Source of the DNA: Bacteroidota bacterium
Lineage (GTDB): Bacteria; Spirochaetota; Spirochaetia; JABMQR01
DNA: 50,591 bases
Reading direction: 5' to 3'
Assembly: GCA_013202335.1 (NCBI GenBank)
Contig: JABMQR010000062.1
Location: forward strand, 1-50,591
Notes under the pieces: generated by a model
What the model was told of the DNA's origin: nothing
Seen by the model: only the letters and a program-made list of their open reading frames with translations
Databases searched by the model: none
Made by a program: the position numbers and the translations under genes
Shown: piece after piece, positions 1-9,899 of the stretch
How the letters are laid out: each line of letters starts with the position of its first letter
How positions within the stretch are numbered: the first letter of the stretch is position 1

Positions 1-360
1 GGTTCAGATACCCCAACAAACCGTGTGGAGCAGGCAATTTGTTATATTCGGGAAAATTTCAATAGCCCGATTACTATCGAAGAGTTGGCGGGGTTTGTGC
101 ATGTCTCTCCAACATTCTTAAACAAACTATTTAAAAAGGCAACAGGAACTACACCAATCTCTTATGTAAATCTTGTTCGCATAGAGGTTGCCAAACATTT
201 GTTTCTTACACCGGATTCCACGGTCAATATCGTGTGTGAAAAAGTAGGAATTGAAGATCCGAAATACTTTTCACGTCTTTTTAAAAAGATCGAAGGAGTC
301 ACCCCTTCTGAGTATAGAAGTAGTATAATGCCTGAGTTCCTGTTTGAGGGGAGGCATTAA
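1..360 (+). CDS. AraC-family DNA-binding domain, C-terminal fragment (cut by window start)
   Basis: The frame is open from base 1, so the N-terminus lies outside the window; a GTG at 25 is only an internal Val. The visible 119 residues are a complete AraC/XylS double helix-turn-helix domain. The first HTH lies around IEELAGFVHVSPTFLNKLFK and the second ends in the family signature YFSRLFKKIEGVTPSEYR. Domains of this type close either classical AraC regulators or YesN-type two-component response regulators, and which one applies cannot be told from here. It sits 176 bp upstream of the alcohol dehydrogenase gene in the same direction and may regulate it, which is inference only. Confidence 0.85.
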   Translation, partial: GSDTPTNRVEQAICYIRENFNSPITIEELAGFVHVSPTFLNKLFKKATGTTPISYVNLVRIEVAKHLFLTPDSTVNIVCEKVGIEDPKYFSRLFKKIEGVTPSEYRSSIMPEFLFEGRH

Positions 361-536
361 TTAATCCGCAGATGGTGTTGTTTGTTATATTATGCAGCAT
401 TAAAAAAAACTTCTCTAAAAAATACTTTTATACTCACAGGTAAAAGAGAATTTCATTTTTTGTCCACCATCTGGATAGTATTATTGGTGTGCAACAGACG
501 TTCTCCATGATTAAATGATTTCTTAGGAGGTCATTT

Positions 537-1733
537 ATGGAAAGCTTTTCATATCATTCACCAGTACAGATTCTTTTTGGACCGGGTAAAAGACACAGTC
601 TTGGATCCTTATTAAAAAACAAATATCAGAATGTCCTGCTTGTTATGAGTAAAGGACCTTTCCGGGAGAACGGTGCTTATGACGATATCAGGAAATCAAT
701 AGCAAAGGCTGGTATCAATCTCCATGAAATTAATGATATAGATTCCAACCCCAAGCTTTACAGCGCCAGGCAGGGTGTACGCGCCTGTCATGAGCACAAC
801 ATAGATTGTGTAGTTGCTATGGGCGGTGGTTCGGCAATAGATTGCGGTAAGATTATTGCTGCTGCAGCAAAAATGAAAGCGGACCCATATGATCTGGTAT
901 GGGGAGAACGGCTGGATGTCACGACCTCTATTGATCTCATTACTATCCCTTCACTGGCGGCTACCGGTACAGAGATCAATAATGCCGCAGTTATAGTGGA
1001 TGAAACTACTAAAGAGAAATACTGGGCAATTACCAAATTTCCAAAATATGCCATTATGGATCCGGAACTGACATTGAGTGTTCCCCTGGAACTAACGATA
1101 TGGGGTACGATGGATATCCTGAGCCATACCTTTGAGTATTACTTCAACGGAAACAACGATTCGGAATTCCAGCTCTGTTTTGCTGAAGCTCTCATAAAAA
1201 CCGTCATTTGTGCAATTGAAAAACTTAAAAAAGATCCTTTCGATATAATTTCCCGCGGCGAATTGATGTGGTGTTCTGTTATGGCATGGGGCGGATTAAC
1301 TAAGATTGGTCAGGGTGATCCGGATATGGCATGTCATAGCATAGAAGAGAGTTTTAGCGGCTATTTTGATACACATCATGGAGCATGTCTTGGTATTTTA
1401 ACACCGAACTGGATGAAAATAGTGCACAAAAAAGCCCCTGCTGAATTTGCACGATTTGGAAGAAACATATTTAATCTTTCAGGTGATGATAAAACTACAG
1501 CAGAAGAATCGGTAAAGCAGTATTTGATCTGGCTAAAGTCAATACAAGCCCCACAGAGTTATATGGATATTGCGAAACCGGGCCAGGAAATTTCCATAAA
1601 AGGGTTGCAGCATGTAGCTGAAACAGCATACTCAATTTACGATAAAAAGATAGGTAAACTGGTAAGTCTCAACCTTGATGAAGTTAAAGAACTCCTTATA
1701 GCCGGGATGACTCCTTACACCATCGAACAATAA
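537..1733 (+). CDS. Iron-containing alcohol dehydrogenase (BDH/YqhD-like)
   Basis: This is a full-length (398 aa) group III metal-dependent alcohol dehydrogenase, which reduces aldehydes or oxidises alcohols with NAD(P)H in the cytoplasm. The nucleotide-binding GGGS loop is at residues 96-99 and the family motif PSLAATGTE at 138-146. The expected metal ligands are D193, H197, H267 and H281 (the last in HHGACLGI). The start ATG has a strong AGGAGG ribosome site at 525-530. It is 16 bp from the mannosidase gene and probably shares its transcript. The substrate is unknown; a role in clearing a sugar-derived aldehyde would fit the context but is inference. Confidence 0.93.
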   Translation: MESFSYHSPVQILFGPGKRHSLGSLLKNKYQNVLLVMSKGPFRENGAYDDIRKSIAKAGINLHEINDIDSNPKLYSARQGVRACHEHNIDCVVAMGGGSAIDCGKIIAAAAKMKADPYDLVWGERLDVTTSIDLITIPSLAATGTEINNAAVIVDETTKEKYWAITKFPKYAIMDPELTLSVPLELTIWGTMDILSHTFEYYFNGNNDSEFQLCFAEALIKTVICAIEKLKKDPFDIISRGELMWCSVMAWGGLTKIGQGDPDMACHSIEESFSGYFDTHHGACLGILTPNWMKIVHKKAPAEFARFGRNIFNLSGDDKTTAEESVKQYLIWLKSIQAPQSYMDIAKPGQEISIKGLQHVAETAYSIYDKKIGKLVSLNLDEVKELLIAGMTPYTIEQ

Positions 1734-1749
1734 TTTATACAGGAATCAT

Positions 1750-4700
1750 ATGGTCAATATAAAAGAAAAACGAATTGAAAAACTGATAGAAGAACTCTAT
1801 TCCCTTCGATATGGAGAAAGAGTCCCTTTAGATGCAATTTTCACAAAAGATACTACACCAATACCCTATGAAGATATAGAATCCCGAATTTTCCAGAAGA
1901 TTGAAGTAGGTACAAAATGGGGTGAATTGTGGGACAGCAGCTGGTTTAAATTAAGCGGGAAAGTTCCCGGACACTGGAAAGGAAAAGCAGTCGCAGCTCT
2001 TATTGATATTGGCGGAGAAGGCTGTCTTTTTAAAGACGGCTCACCTTATTGCGGAATCACCTATAAGAGAACAGAAACGCTTTTTGAACGAAAAAGACGA
2101 ATCATGCTTTACGATGTGGCTGAAGGAGGGGAAGAGGTTTCATTGCTGATTGAGGGAGCCGCTAACGGATTGTTTGGAGATAAACCTCCCTGGAATACTG
2201 CCTGGCCCTTTTTTCAATTGAATCAGGCAGAACTGGCTTTTCTTAATGAAGAGATCTGGACTTTAGCAATGGATATGGATTTTCTCCTGCAGGTATACAA
2301 AACTCTGGACCCGAACCTGCCCCGTGCAAAAAGGATTTTACATGGTTTGAACAGGGCTGCAAACCTAACACCTCTGAGGGAAAATGTTTCAGAGGCCCTG
2401 AAGATTACAAAAGATTTGATTCAGACACCTTCTTCTACCAGTGAACTTACCGCCTGGTCTGTCGGGCATGCTCATATTGATCTTGCCTGGTTGTGGCGTT
2501 ACAGGGAAACCAGACGTAAGGCAGGACGTACTTTCTCGACAGCATTAAGAATGATGGAAGAATATCCCGAATATATATTCGGTGCATCTCAACCGCAGTT
2601 GTTTGAATGGGTTAAAGAGGATTACCCCAAAGTCTATAACGAGGTGAAAGAAGCGGTGAAATCCGGCAGGATGGAGTGTCAGGGGGGTATGTGGGTAGAA
2701 CCTGATATGAATTTGACCGGCGGGGAATCTTTAGTACGCCAATGTCTCTATGGTAAAAGGTTTTTCAAAGAGGAATTCGGTCTCGAAATCAATAATCTAT
2801 GGTTACCTGATGTGTTCGGTTATTCTGCCGCATTACCACAAATACTGAAGAAATCGGGTATCGATTATTTCATGACCCAGAAAATATCCTGGAATGAAAC
2901 GAATACGTTTCCTCACCATACATTCATGTGGGCGGGAATTGATGGAACAGAAGTACAAACTCATTTTTTACCGACAAATAATTACAATTGCGCGAACGAA
3001 CCACAAAGAATGACAGAGGCAAATCTCCGTTTTGCCCAAAGTGATATTCATGAGGGATATCTCAATCTATACGGAATCGGGGATGGCGGTGGCGGACCTT
3101 CCAGACGACACATCGAGTGGGCTCTGCGCGGTCAGGATTGTGAAGGTATGCCGAAAATAAAAATGGCTAAGGCGCAGCAGTACTTTCAGTACCTGGCAGA
3201 AAAAGGGACTGCCGATCTTCCCCGGTGGCGTGGAGAACTTTACCTGGAGATGCACCGAGGTACTTATACAACGCATGCCTTAATAAAAAAGTACAATCGT
3301 CAGCTTGAACTAAAATTGCGTGATGTGGAGTTACTGGGAACCCTGGTTAAGTGTATAGCAAAAGGAGAGTACCCGGCTGAAAGAATTGAAAGAATCTGGA
3401 AAGATACTCTGTTGAACCAATTCCATGACGTTCTGCCCGGTTCCTCAATAAAAGAGGTCTATGAAGATGCCGAAAAAATAAGTGAAGAGAATCTGAAATC
3501 TCTGGCTGCAATTGAAAAAACTTTTCTTCATCAGTTGTTCTCTCATGAAGTTGGGGATTCGATAACACTCTTCAATACCCAGCCCTGGAAAAGAACTGAA
3601 TTGGTATGTATAGAGGGGAAAGATATTTCAGTAACGGTTCCCTCCATGGGGTATGCTTCATTCTCAAAAGAGGAGTTGAAGTTACTAGAGTCCAAAGATG
3701 AAAAGGTGACCATTTCTGAAGATGGCTCCCTGTTGGAAAACGAGTTTCTGCGCATTGAGATTAAAGATGACGGCATTATTAAATCAATTCTATTAAAAGA
3801 AACAGGGCAGGAGATGTTAAAACCGGAAGGTGCAGGGATTTTTAAACTCTATGAAGATAAACCCTATACCTTTGATGCCTGGGATATAAGTCCATATTAT
3901 ACGGAAACAATTCCTGAAACTGCTCTGTTAAAGAGTCAGAAAATCCTGAAAAAAACCAGACTGGTTATTCAGATTGAGCAGGTTTACCGTATTGGTCTCA
4001 GTGAGATAAAGCAAGTTCTGGAATTACGGTCCGGAGAGAGTCTGTTGAGGGCTCATTGTATAGTCGAATGGAATGAGACAAACAAGATGTTGAGAGTATC
4101 TGCCGAAACAGATATTTCCTGGCCGACAGCAACTTATGAAATTCAGTACGGTTCCATTGAACGTCCCACGCATAGCAACACCAGCTGGGATGAGGCTAAA
4201 TTCGAGGTTTGCGGACACAGGTTTGCCGATCTCTCTCAGCCTGACAGGGGAATAGCTCTTCTCAATGACTGTAAGTATGGTTACCGGATTTATGACAGTG
4301 TTATGGAACTTAATCTTTTGCGGAGTCCTCTCTTTCCCGATGCAGAGGCAGATAGGGGGCATCATGAGTTTTCTTATGCTTATATGCCGCATTCCGGTAT
4401 GCTTAAAGATAGTGATGTTATTAAGACTTCACACAATTTCAACACTCCTTTACTTATTCTTGATGGAAGAGTTCGGGAAGAGGAAAAAACATATTCCTGG
4501 TTTTCTTCTGATTCAGACCAGGTTTGTATTGATGTGGTAAAGCCGGTTGAAGATGGTGAGGGGGTTGTAGTCAGGTGTTATGAAATTAAGGGCGGCTCCT
4601 GCCGGTGTAGGCTGAGCTCTGATCTTCCCATAAATCAGGTGTATTCTGTGAATCTGCTGGAAAAGGTCGATGAGTTACTTGCTGTAGAAAAACCCAATAA

Positions 4701-4752
4701 TTTCATACTTGAGTTTAAACCATTCGAGATTAAAACACTTCTTTTGCTATAA
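1750..4752 (+). CDS. Alpha-mannosidase, glycoside hydrolase family 38
   Basis: A 1000-residue GH38 alpha-mannosidase. After an N-terminal domain of about 230 residues, the catalytic domain opens with GHAHIDLAWLWRY, where H240, H242 and D244 bind the metal; D354 in NLWLPDVFGY is the expected nucleophile. Further GH38 landmarks are QPQLFEWVKEDYP near 281 and LLNQFHDVLPGSSI, which carries another metal-binding His. The C-terminal half is the usual beta-rich region. There is no signal peptide, so it should act in the cytoplasm on imported manno-oligosaccharides or mannosides. It follows the alcohol dehydrogenase by 16 bp and precedes a hairpin and the DUF3604-like gene. Confidence 0.95.
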   Translation: MVNIKEKRIEKLIEELYSLRYGERVPLDAIFTKDTTPIPYEDIESRIFQKIEVGTKWGELWDSSWFKLSGKVPGHWKGKAVAALIDIGGEGCLFKDGSPYCGITYKRTETLFERKRRIMLYDVAEGGEEVSLLIEGAANGLFGDKPPWNTAWPFFQLNQAELAFLNEEIWTLAMDMDFLLQVYKTLDPNLPRAKRILHGLNRAANLTPLRENVSEALKITKDLIQTPSSTSELTAWSVGHAHIDLAWLWRYRETRRKAGRTFSTALRMMEEYPEYIFGASQPQLFEWVKEDYPKVYNEVKEAVKSGRMECQGGMWVEPDMNLTGGESLVRQCLYGKRFFKEEFGLEINNLWLPDVFGYSAALPQILKKSGIDYFMTQKISWNETNTFPHHTFMWAGIDGTEVQTHFLPTNNYNCANEPQRMTEANLRFAQSDIHEGYLNLYGIGDGGGGPSRRHIEWALRGQDCEGMPKIKMAKAQQYFQYLAEKGTADLPRWRGELYLEMHRGTYTTHALIKKYNRQLELKLRDVELLGTLVKCIAKGEYPAERIERIWKDTLLNQFHDVLPGSSIKEVYEDAEKISEENLKSLAAIEKTFLHQLFSHEVGDSITLFNTQPWKRTELVCIEGKDISVTVPSMGYASFSKEELKLLESKDEKVTISEDGSLLENEFLRIEIKDDGIIKSILLKETGQEMLKPEGAGIFKLYEDKPYTFDAWDISPYYTETIPETALLKSQKILKKTRLVIQIEQVYRIGLSEIKQVLELRSGESLLRAHCIVEWNETNKMLRVSAETDISWPTATYEIQYGSIERPTHSNTSWDEAKFEVCGHRFADLSQPDRGIALLNDCKYGYRIYDSVMELNLLRSPLFPDAEADRGHHEFSYAYMPHSGMLKDSDVIKTSHNFNTPLLILDGRVREEEKTYSWFSSDSDQVCIDVVKPVEDGEGVVVRCYEIKGGSCRCRLSSDLPINQVYSVNLLEKVDELLAVEKPNNFILEFKPFEIKTLLLL

Positions 4753-4812
4753 ATATTTGTGAAGGATAATCCACCCGGGCCATTCTGCATTTACTCTGAA
4801 CAATAAAAATCC

Positions 4813-4836
4813 ATATCCCTCTGAGTAGAGGGATAT
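4813..4836 (+). promoter_or_regulatory. Perfect 10-bp hairpin between mannosidase and PHP-like gene
   Basis: The arms ATATCCCTCT (4813-4822) and AGAGGGATAT (4827-4836) are perfectly complementary around the loop GAGT. It lies 61 bp after the mannosidase stop and 26 bp before the likely ATG at 4863. What follows (CTCTTCTTATA) is only weakly T-rich, so it could be an inefficient terminator, an mRNA-processing or stability hairpin, or an operator. Confidence 0.5.
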
Positions 4837-4862
4837 CTCTTCTTATAAAGGTGGGGTATTAC

Positions 4863-7148
4863 ATGAATATACAAAGAAAAGTGTACCGGAAAGCTCTTCG
4901 TGAAGACCGGCAGTACTACAATCCGGTTATCAGCAATTCCGGCGGCGTCACCTTTCTAAGTACCACCGGCGGGTATGAATGCCTCGAATACCAGGAATCA
5001 GATAGTACCTGTTCAATCACTGTTTCCACCGGTAAGTACTGCTTCGATCCCTTTTTTTGCGCGGGTTATCTGTTTTGGGTGGAAGGAGCAGGGCAGCAAT
5101 GGTCTATTTGTGCTGTTAGGGAGGATGAGATAGGTGCAGTGGAACCGGTTGAGCCTATTACCCATTGGGGGCGGCCGCTTTCTCTTAGCGGTTGTACACT
5201 AGCGGATGAGAGCGATTGCGTTTGCGATTGCGGTTTCCTTATTTGGGAGGAACGTGTGGGGCGTTCTATCCGAATTCGTCTATCTTTGATTGGTGATTCG
5301 ATCGGAGAACCAATTTATGTGACAGACGGAAGCTCGAATTCCTACGATCCGGTGTGCTGTCTGAGCGGTAATCGGCTTTACCTGGCTTATACATCGTTTT
5401 ACCGGGGTAACTATGTGATCTTCCTTGAGGTTCGTGATCTGACGGGTAAACTGGTCACAGATCCTATGCAGGTAAGTACAGAATCCCGTGCCTGTGAGTA
5501 TCCCTCACTCCATCCGCGGGCAGAAGGCGGTGTATGGATCAGTTATTCGCTGTTTCCTGAGGATCTGTTCGAAGAAAAGTATGTCAAACATCACCGCAGA
5601 CGGGCTCAGCATCAGTTTTTCGGTTCATGGAGCGAACTTCGTGCCGGTGTTTACGACGGGCAGAACCTGATTGGAATCGTGGCATCATCTCCCGAGCGTA
5701 TTGGCAGTACCGGTGGTTGGCTGACTTCGTGGATCGTGTATGGCTCTCGTGGCGGTGGACGCAGTCGGATCCTTGAGGATTCCACAGGCAGAGCCCATTT
5801 GTTATTTCGCCAGTTTACAGACAGCCACTATCCAAACATTTCATGTATGACACTAATGGACGATCACTGGACCGAACCGGTAGTCCTGTCTAAACATGCC
5901 CATTTAGAGTTGCCTCTGTCTGTATCTCTGAGTGGAGACAAAGTCTGCTTTGCAGGCTCCCATGATGCCAGGGTCGGTAATGAACTGCTTGATTCGGGGA
6001 ATGCGGTGCAGATTGAGACCAGTAGTTTTATCCTCCCTGTCAATTCACTGCCGGATTATCGGACAAGGGAGTACTACCTCTCTACTGCGCCGACACCGTC
6101 GATCGCGGAACCGTGCCTTCAGGAGATAACGGTGAACGGATTCCATGCTATCCGGGGTCAGACGCATACGCATTCAAGTCTCTCAGTATGTGTCCGCATG
6201 CACGACAGGGATTTACATACGAACTACAGGTTTATGCAGGATGTGATGGACTGCAGATTCGGCGGCACTACCGATCATGCATATAATCAATGGGCGATGG
6301 AGAATGTGGTAACCAGAAAAACAGCTGACTACTATTACTTTCCCGGTGAATTCGTTGCTCTGCAGGCTTACGAGTGGACGGGAAGTAGGGTGAAACATAG
6401 GGGCGGTCCGTTCGGCCATGTCAATGTTCTCTCTTTTGAGGAAGACGGTATGGTACCATTCTTTACTCCTTTGATTCCGGAAAGTGATGGGAGTGATCTC
6501 GAGAGTCTGTGGAATGAACTGGAAGAACGGCAGATTCTAACGATCCCTCACCATGTGCAGGATAATATGCACCCCTACTACTGGCATTTTTTCAATGATA
6601 GGCATTTACCAGCGGTCGAAATATTTCAGGATGCCCGCGGATCAGGAGAAACCGCCGATGGTCCGGGTTTGACCAATTTCATTAAGAGTACGGAAGACCA
6701 CTGGGTAAACTCCGCCTTACAGCAGGGAAGGAGATTCGGATTTATAGCAGGCGGGGACCATATGGGGCTCGCTATAGCGGGGGTTCTTGTTAAGGAGGTC
6801 ACCCGGAACTCACTCTACGAAGCGATTACAGCACGTCGATGCTTTGCCACTACTGGGGTAGCGGCCCTTGTTGATTTTACTTGTAATGGTCGGGCGATGG
6901 GGAAGTCGATTCCCTGCGATCAAGCGGATTTTGTAGGGGAGATCGAAACTACCGGAGAGATTGAGGCGATGGAAATCATTCGCGACGGCACAGTATATAA
7001 TCGATTGAATGGCGGTAAGAAAAATATTTCACATAGATGGTCTGCCGCACGAGTGCGTTCAGGTGAGTACTGGTACCTTCGGATTATCCTTGCAGATGGA
7101 GAGATCATATGGAGTTCCCCGATTTGGTTGGAGGAAATAGGGTCTTGA
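4863..7148 (+). CDS. DUF3604/PHP-like metal-dependent hydrolase with N-terminal propeller-like region
   Basis: This is a 761-residue protein of unknown substrate. Residues 1 to about 410 are beta-rich with repeated short W/Y strands, resembling a propeller. The C-terminal part has the PHP/DUF3604 pattern: RGQTHTHSS with H435 and H437, then TDHAYN with D471 and H472, then QAYEW, IPHHVQD and GGDHMGLA, all plausible metal ligands. I chose the ATG at 4863 because the ribosome site (AAAGGTGGGG, 4847-4856) overlaps the alternative GTG at 4851. No signal peptide is visible, so it is probably cytoplasmic. DUF3604 proteins often occur in polysaccharide and sulfatase loci, but their reaction is not established. 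Confidence 0.75.
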   Translation: MNIQRKVYRKALREDRQYYNPVISNSGGVTFLSTTGGYECLEYQESDSTCSITVSTGKYCFDPFFCAGYLFWVEGAGQQWSICAVREDEIGAVEPVEPITHWGRPLSLSGCTLADESDCVCDCGFLIWEERVGRSIRIRLSLIGDSIGEPIYVTDGSSNSYDPVCCLSGNRLYLAYTSFYRGNYVIFLEVRDLTGKLVTDPMQVSTESRACEYPSLHPRAEGGVWISYSLFPEDLFEEKYVKHHRRRAQHQFFGSWSELRAGVYDGQNLIGIVASSPERIGSTGGWLTSWIVYGSRGGGRSRILEDSTGRAHLLFRQFTDSHYPNISCMTLMDDHWTEPVVLSKHAHLELPLSVSLSGDKVCFAGSHDARVGNELLDSGNAVQIETSSFILPVNSLPDYRTREYYLSTAPTPSIAEPCLQEITVNGFHAIRGQTHTHSSLSVCVRMHDRDLHTNYRFMQDVMDCRFGGTTDHAYNQWAMENVVTRKTADYYYFPGEFVALQAYEWTGSRVKHRGGPFGHVNVLSFEEDGMVPFFTPLIPESDGSDLESLWNELEERQILTIPHHVQDNMHPYYWHFFNDRHLPAVEIFQDARGSGETADGPGLTNFIKSTEDHWVNSALQQGRRFGFIAGGDHMGLAIAGVLVKEVTRNSLYEAITARRCFATTGVAALVDFTCNGRAMGKSIPCDQADFVGEIETTGEIEAMEIIRDGTVYNRLNGGKKNISHRWSAARVRSGEYWYLRIILADGEIIWSSPIWLEEIGS

Positions 7149-7211
7149 CGGAAGCATCAGGAACTGTGCAGCTTAGTAGAAGCTTTGGTATGTAGACATA
7201 GGAGAAAAGGA

Positions 7212-9875
7212 ATGAAAAATCATTTAAAACCAAGCGGGCATATGGAACTTGACTCAATCCGTATGGATATTAAAACAGATAAAACCAGCAGGGGAAATTA
7301 TAAATTACGTCTTTTTATGTTGAAGCAATGGATGTGCACACTCCAGCAAATGGGGTCGGATACGAGTGCTTTTCTTGATGTATCGGAGGTTTTTAAGGCA
7401 ACTTTTCCCTGGAACCTGTTTGAAATAGGGGGAAAAGAAAAAATACTTAATTCGGAAGAGGAAGAGCTTGTTTTCCCTGCAATTGATGAAGGGTATAAAA
7501 TTCTGGACGAAATTTATTCAAAATGCAATCAGCTGGGTAAAGAACCTGCAGCAGGGACAAGGCCTACTTCAGATCCTGCAGAAACTGTCCTTTCTCCTGC
7601 CAAACCCAAAGCTAAAGACAAAAACAACAGACCTGAGGATTGGCCGCTTTACCAGAAGAATATACAGCACACAGGCAGCATGGAAACCAATTACAGCCTT
7701 TCCGGTAATGAAGCATGGAAATTTCCTATTGGATTTGCCTGGGAGGCTCAACCGGTCATTGAAAATGATATTGTGTATGCTACCTCTCCGGGGATGCGCA
7801 CGATTATGTATAGTTTTGATTTGAATACGGGGAAGGAGCTCTGGTCAGCCAAACAATTGCCGGCAATCGTGGTAGATCAGCTATACTGGACTCCCTGTGC
7901 TGCATCCACTCCCCAAATTCAGGATAATAATATAATTGTCCGAAATATGGGATCCCGGGGTAACAAAGGTGATGCCCGTTATGCCGTGGTTATGGATAAA
8001 AAAACAGGAGTGCTTAAAAAAAGGATTGAAACAGGGCACGTTGATTACCGGGCAGGATATGCACCGCTTGCCGCAGATAAAAAATATATTGTTTTTCCGC
8101 ACGGTATACATGATATTGAAGGAAGTCCGCCGGTGTGTCAGCCTTTTAACAGGTTGATCTGCAGAAATATCGAAAGCGGGGAAAAAGCGTGGGAAATACA
8201 AATAGGTCCAACCTTATGTGAACCGGTAATACACGGTAACACGGTCCTGACCGGTACCATGGACGGTAATGTATTCTGTTTTGATCTGGAAACTGAAAAA
8301 AATGGGGCAAGCCGGATGCGCTGGCAGTTCCAGACTGGTGGAGGAGTAAACAAAAGCCCCGGTATTAAGAGCGGCAAAGTCTATTTCGGCTCAAATGACG
8401 GAAACGTATATTGCCTGTCAGAAAAAGACGGGAGCTTGATCTGGACAACTAAAACAGATCAACCTGAAAATAGATCATTAAAAAATTTCACCACCCCGTT
8501 ATGTGCCAACGGCAAAGTGTATATCGGTAGTGCTGATCATTTTCTGTATTGTCTGAATGAAGATGACGGAAGTTTGGAATGGAAATTCAAATCCAATGAC
8601 TGGCTTCGTTCCAGGCCGGTTATATCAGGAAAAAAAATATATATCATTACTGTTGACGGCAATCTGTGTTGTCTTTCCGGCACGGGAAGGCAGCCTGAAC
8701 TGTTATGGAGTAAGAAAGTCGGAATGCATCATTCCTATGCTGATCTGGTATCCCATAACGGTAAGATTCTGGTGACAACATCAGACCTCTTTTTATGGTG
8801 TTTTAATGAAAAGGGTGACCTGCTGTGGAAGAAAAGCCTTCTGGAATGTGCGTATGACGGTGAACACAGGATATGGCTGGAACAGGTGGCAGGGGGTGCC
8901 TATTTTCAATCCAAAGTTACTGCGGCAGACGGCAAAATATTTTTCGGAACACCCTCACGATTTATATATGGTGTGGATGCGTATACCGGGAAAGAGTGCT
9001 GGAAATTTGAACTGGGTGCTGCAGTCTCAGTTGCTCCATCCTATTCAAACGGTAGAATCTTTGCCGGACAGCAGGGCGGGGAAGAGTATTTTTACTGTAT
9101 TGATGCTCAGACCGGACAGAAAATATGGCAGCAGTCAATTGGCTGGGTCTGGGGTTCTTGTTCGATAGCGAAAGGGAAAGTTTTTATCCCCTGTATTGAT
9201 GGTTATGCCGTATGTCTTGACGAAAAATCGGGGGCTGTAATTTGGCGTTATAGAACAAATAAATCTCTCTGCACTGAACCTACCATTGATGACGATACGG
9301 TATATTTTGGTGGATGGGATCAATTTATGTATGCATTTGATATGCATACAGGAAAGATCAAATGGAGCCGTTACTTTGACAAAGGCTCAGATTCAGGTTC
9401 ACAAATTGCACATAAAGGGAAACTTTATTTCCCCTGTCCGGGCAGTCAGTTCAGATGTCTGGACAGCAAAACAGGCAATGTCGAGTGGAATATACACATT
9501 GACAAATCAAACTTCAATGTTACCCCCGCTTTTCATGACAACAAGGTATTTGCTTCAGCAATGATTGGAAGATGTCTTGGAGGAATTGCAGTTGGGTGTA
9601 ATGTGTATTGTATTGATTTAGATACCCGTGAGATACTTTGGACGCACCCCGGAGCTGGGCATACCGCACCGATTGCCGCTGGCGGCAAAGTCTATTTCGG
9701 ATCACTTGCATCACCGTATATTTACTGTGTTAATGAACAGGGAGATGGCGATGGCACTACCAAATGTCATTGGAAATTTAGGATGGGAAACCGTGTTGAG
9801 GAATCCTGCGGTGCATGGTATGACAACAAACTATATATGCTTAATTCCGGTGGTTATTTATATGCCATAAAATAA
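7212..9875 (+). CDS. PQQ-like beta-propeller repeat protein, paralogue 1
   Basis: An 887-residue protein with no signal peptide. The start ATG has AGGAG seven bases upstream (7200-7204); a TTG at 7185 would add nine residues that overlap this site. The first ~100 residues are helical and contain MLKQWMCTLQQMGSDTSAFL, matched in the two paralogues at 18560 and 23240. From DWPLYQKN onward there are about 15 propeller-blade repeats ending in patterns such as DLNTGKELW, DAYTGKECW and DMHTGKIKW, enough for two propellers. Non-structural motifs shared by all three are SPGMRT, GHVDYR (275-280), GIHDI (298-302) and AGQQGGE. PQQ-fold proteins are usually exported, so a cytoplasmic form is unusual. The function is unknown; it ends 24 bp from a convergent sulfatase gene. 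Confidence 0.85.
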   Translation: MKNHLKPSGHMELDSIRMDIKTDKTSRGNYKLRLFMLKQWMCTLQQMGSDTSAFLDVSEVFKATFPWNLFEIGGKEKILNSEEEELVFPAIDEGYKILDEIYSKCNQLGKEPAAGTRPTSDPAETVLSPAKPKAKDKNNRPEDWPLYQKNIQHTGSMETNYSLSGNEAWKFPIGFAWEAQPVIENDIVYATSPGMRTIMYSFDLNTGKELWSAKQLPAIVVDQLYWTPCAASTPQIQDNNIIVRNMGSRGNKGDARYAVVMDKKTGVLKKRIETGHVDYRAGYAPLAADKKYIVFPHGIHDIEGSPPVCQPFNRLICRNIESGEKAWEIQIGPTLCEPVIHGNTVLTGTMDGNVFCFDLETEKNGASRMRWQFQTGGGVNKSPGIKSGKVYFGSNDGNVYCLSEKDGSLIWTTKTDQPENRSLKNFTTPLCANGKVYIGSADHFLYCLNEDDGSLEWKFKSNDWLRSRPVISGKKIYIITVDGNLCCLSGTGRQPELLWSKKVGMHHSYADLVSHNGKILVTTSDLFLWCFNEKGDLLWKKSLLECAYDGEHRIWLEQVAGGAYFQSKVTAADGKIFFGTPSRFIYGVDAYTGKECWKFELGAAVSVAPSYSNGRIFAGQQGGEEYFYCIDAQTGQKIWQQSIGWVWGSCSIAKGKVFIPCIDGYAVCLDEKSGAVIWRYRTNKSLCTEPTIDDDTVYFGGWDQFMYAFDMHTGKIKWSRYFDKGSDSGSQIAHKGKLYFPCPGSQFRCLDSKTGNVEWNIHIDKSNFNVTPAFHDNKVFASAMIGRCLGGIAVGCNVYCIDLDTREILWTHPGAGHTAPIAAGGKVYFGSLASPYIYCVNEQGDGDGTTKCHWKFRMGNRVEESCGAWYDNKLYMLNSGGYLYAIK

Positions 9876-9899
9876 CTATGAGTTTAGTCCCCACTTATT

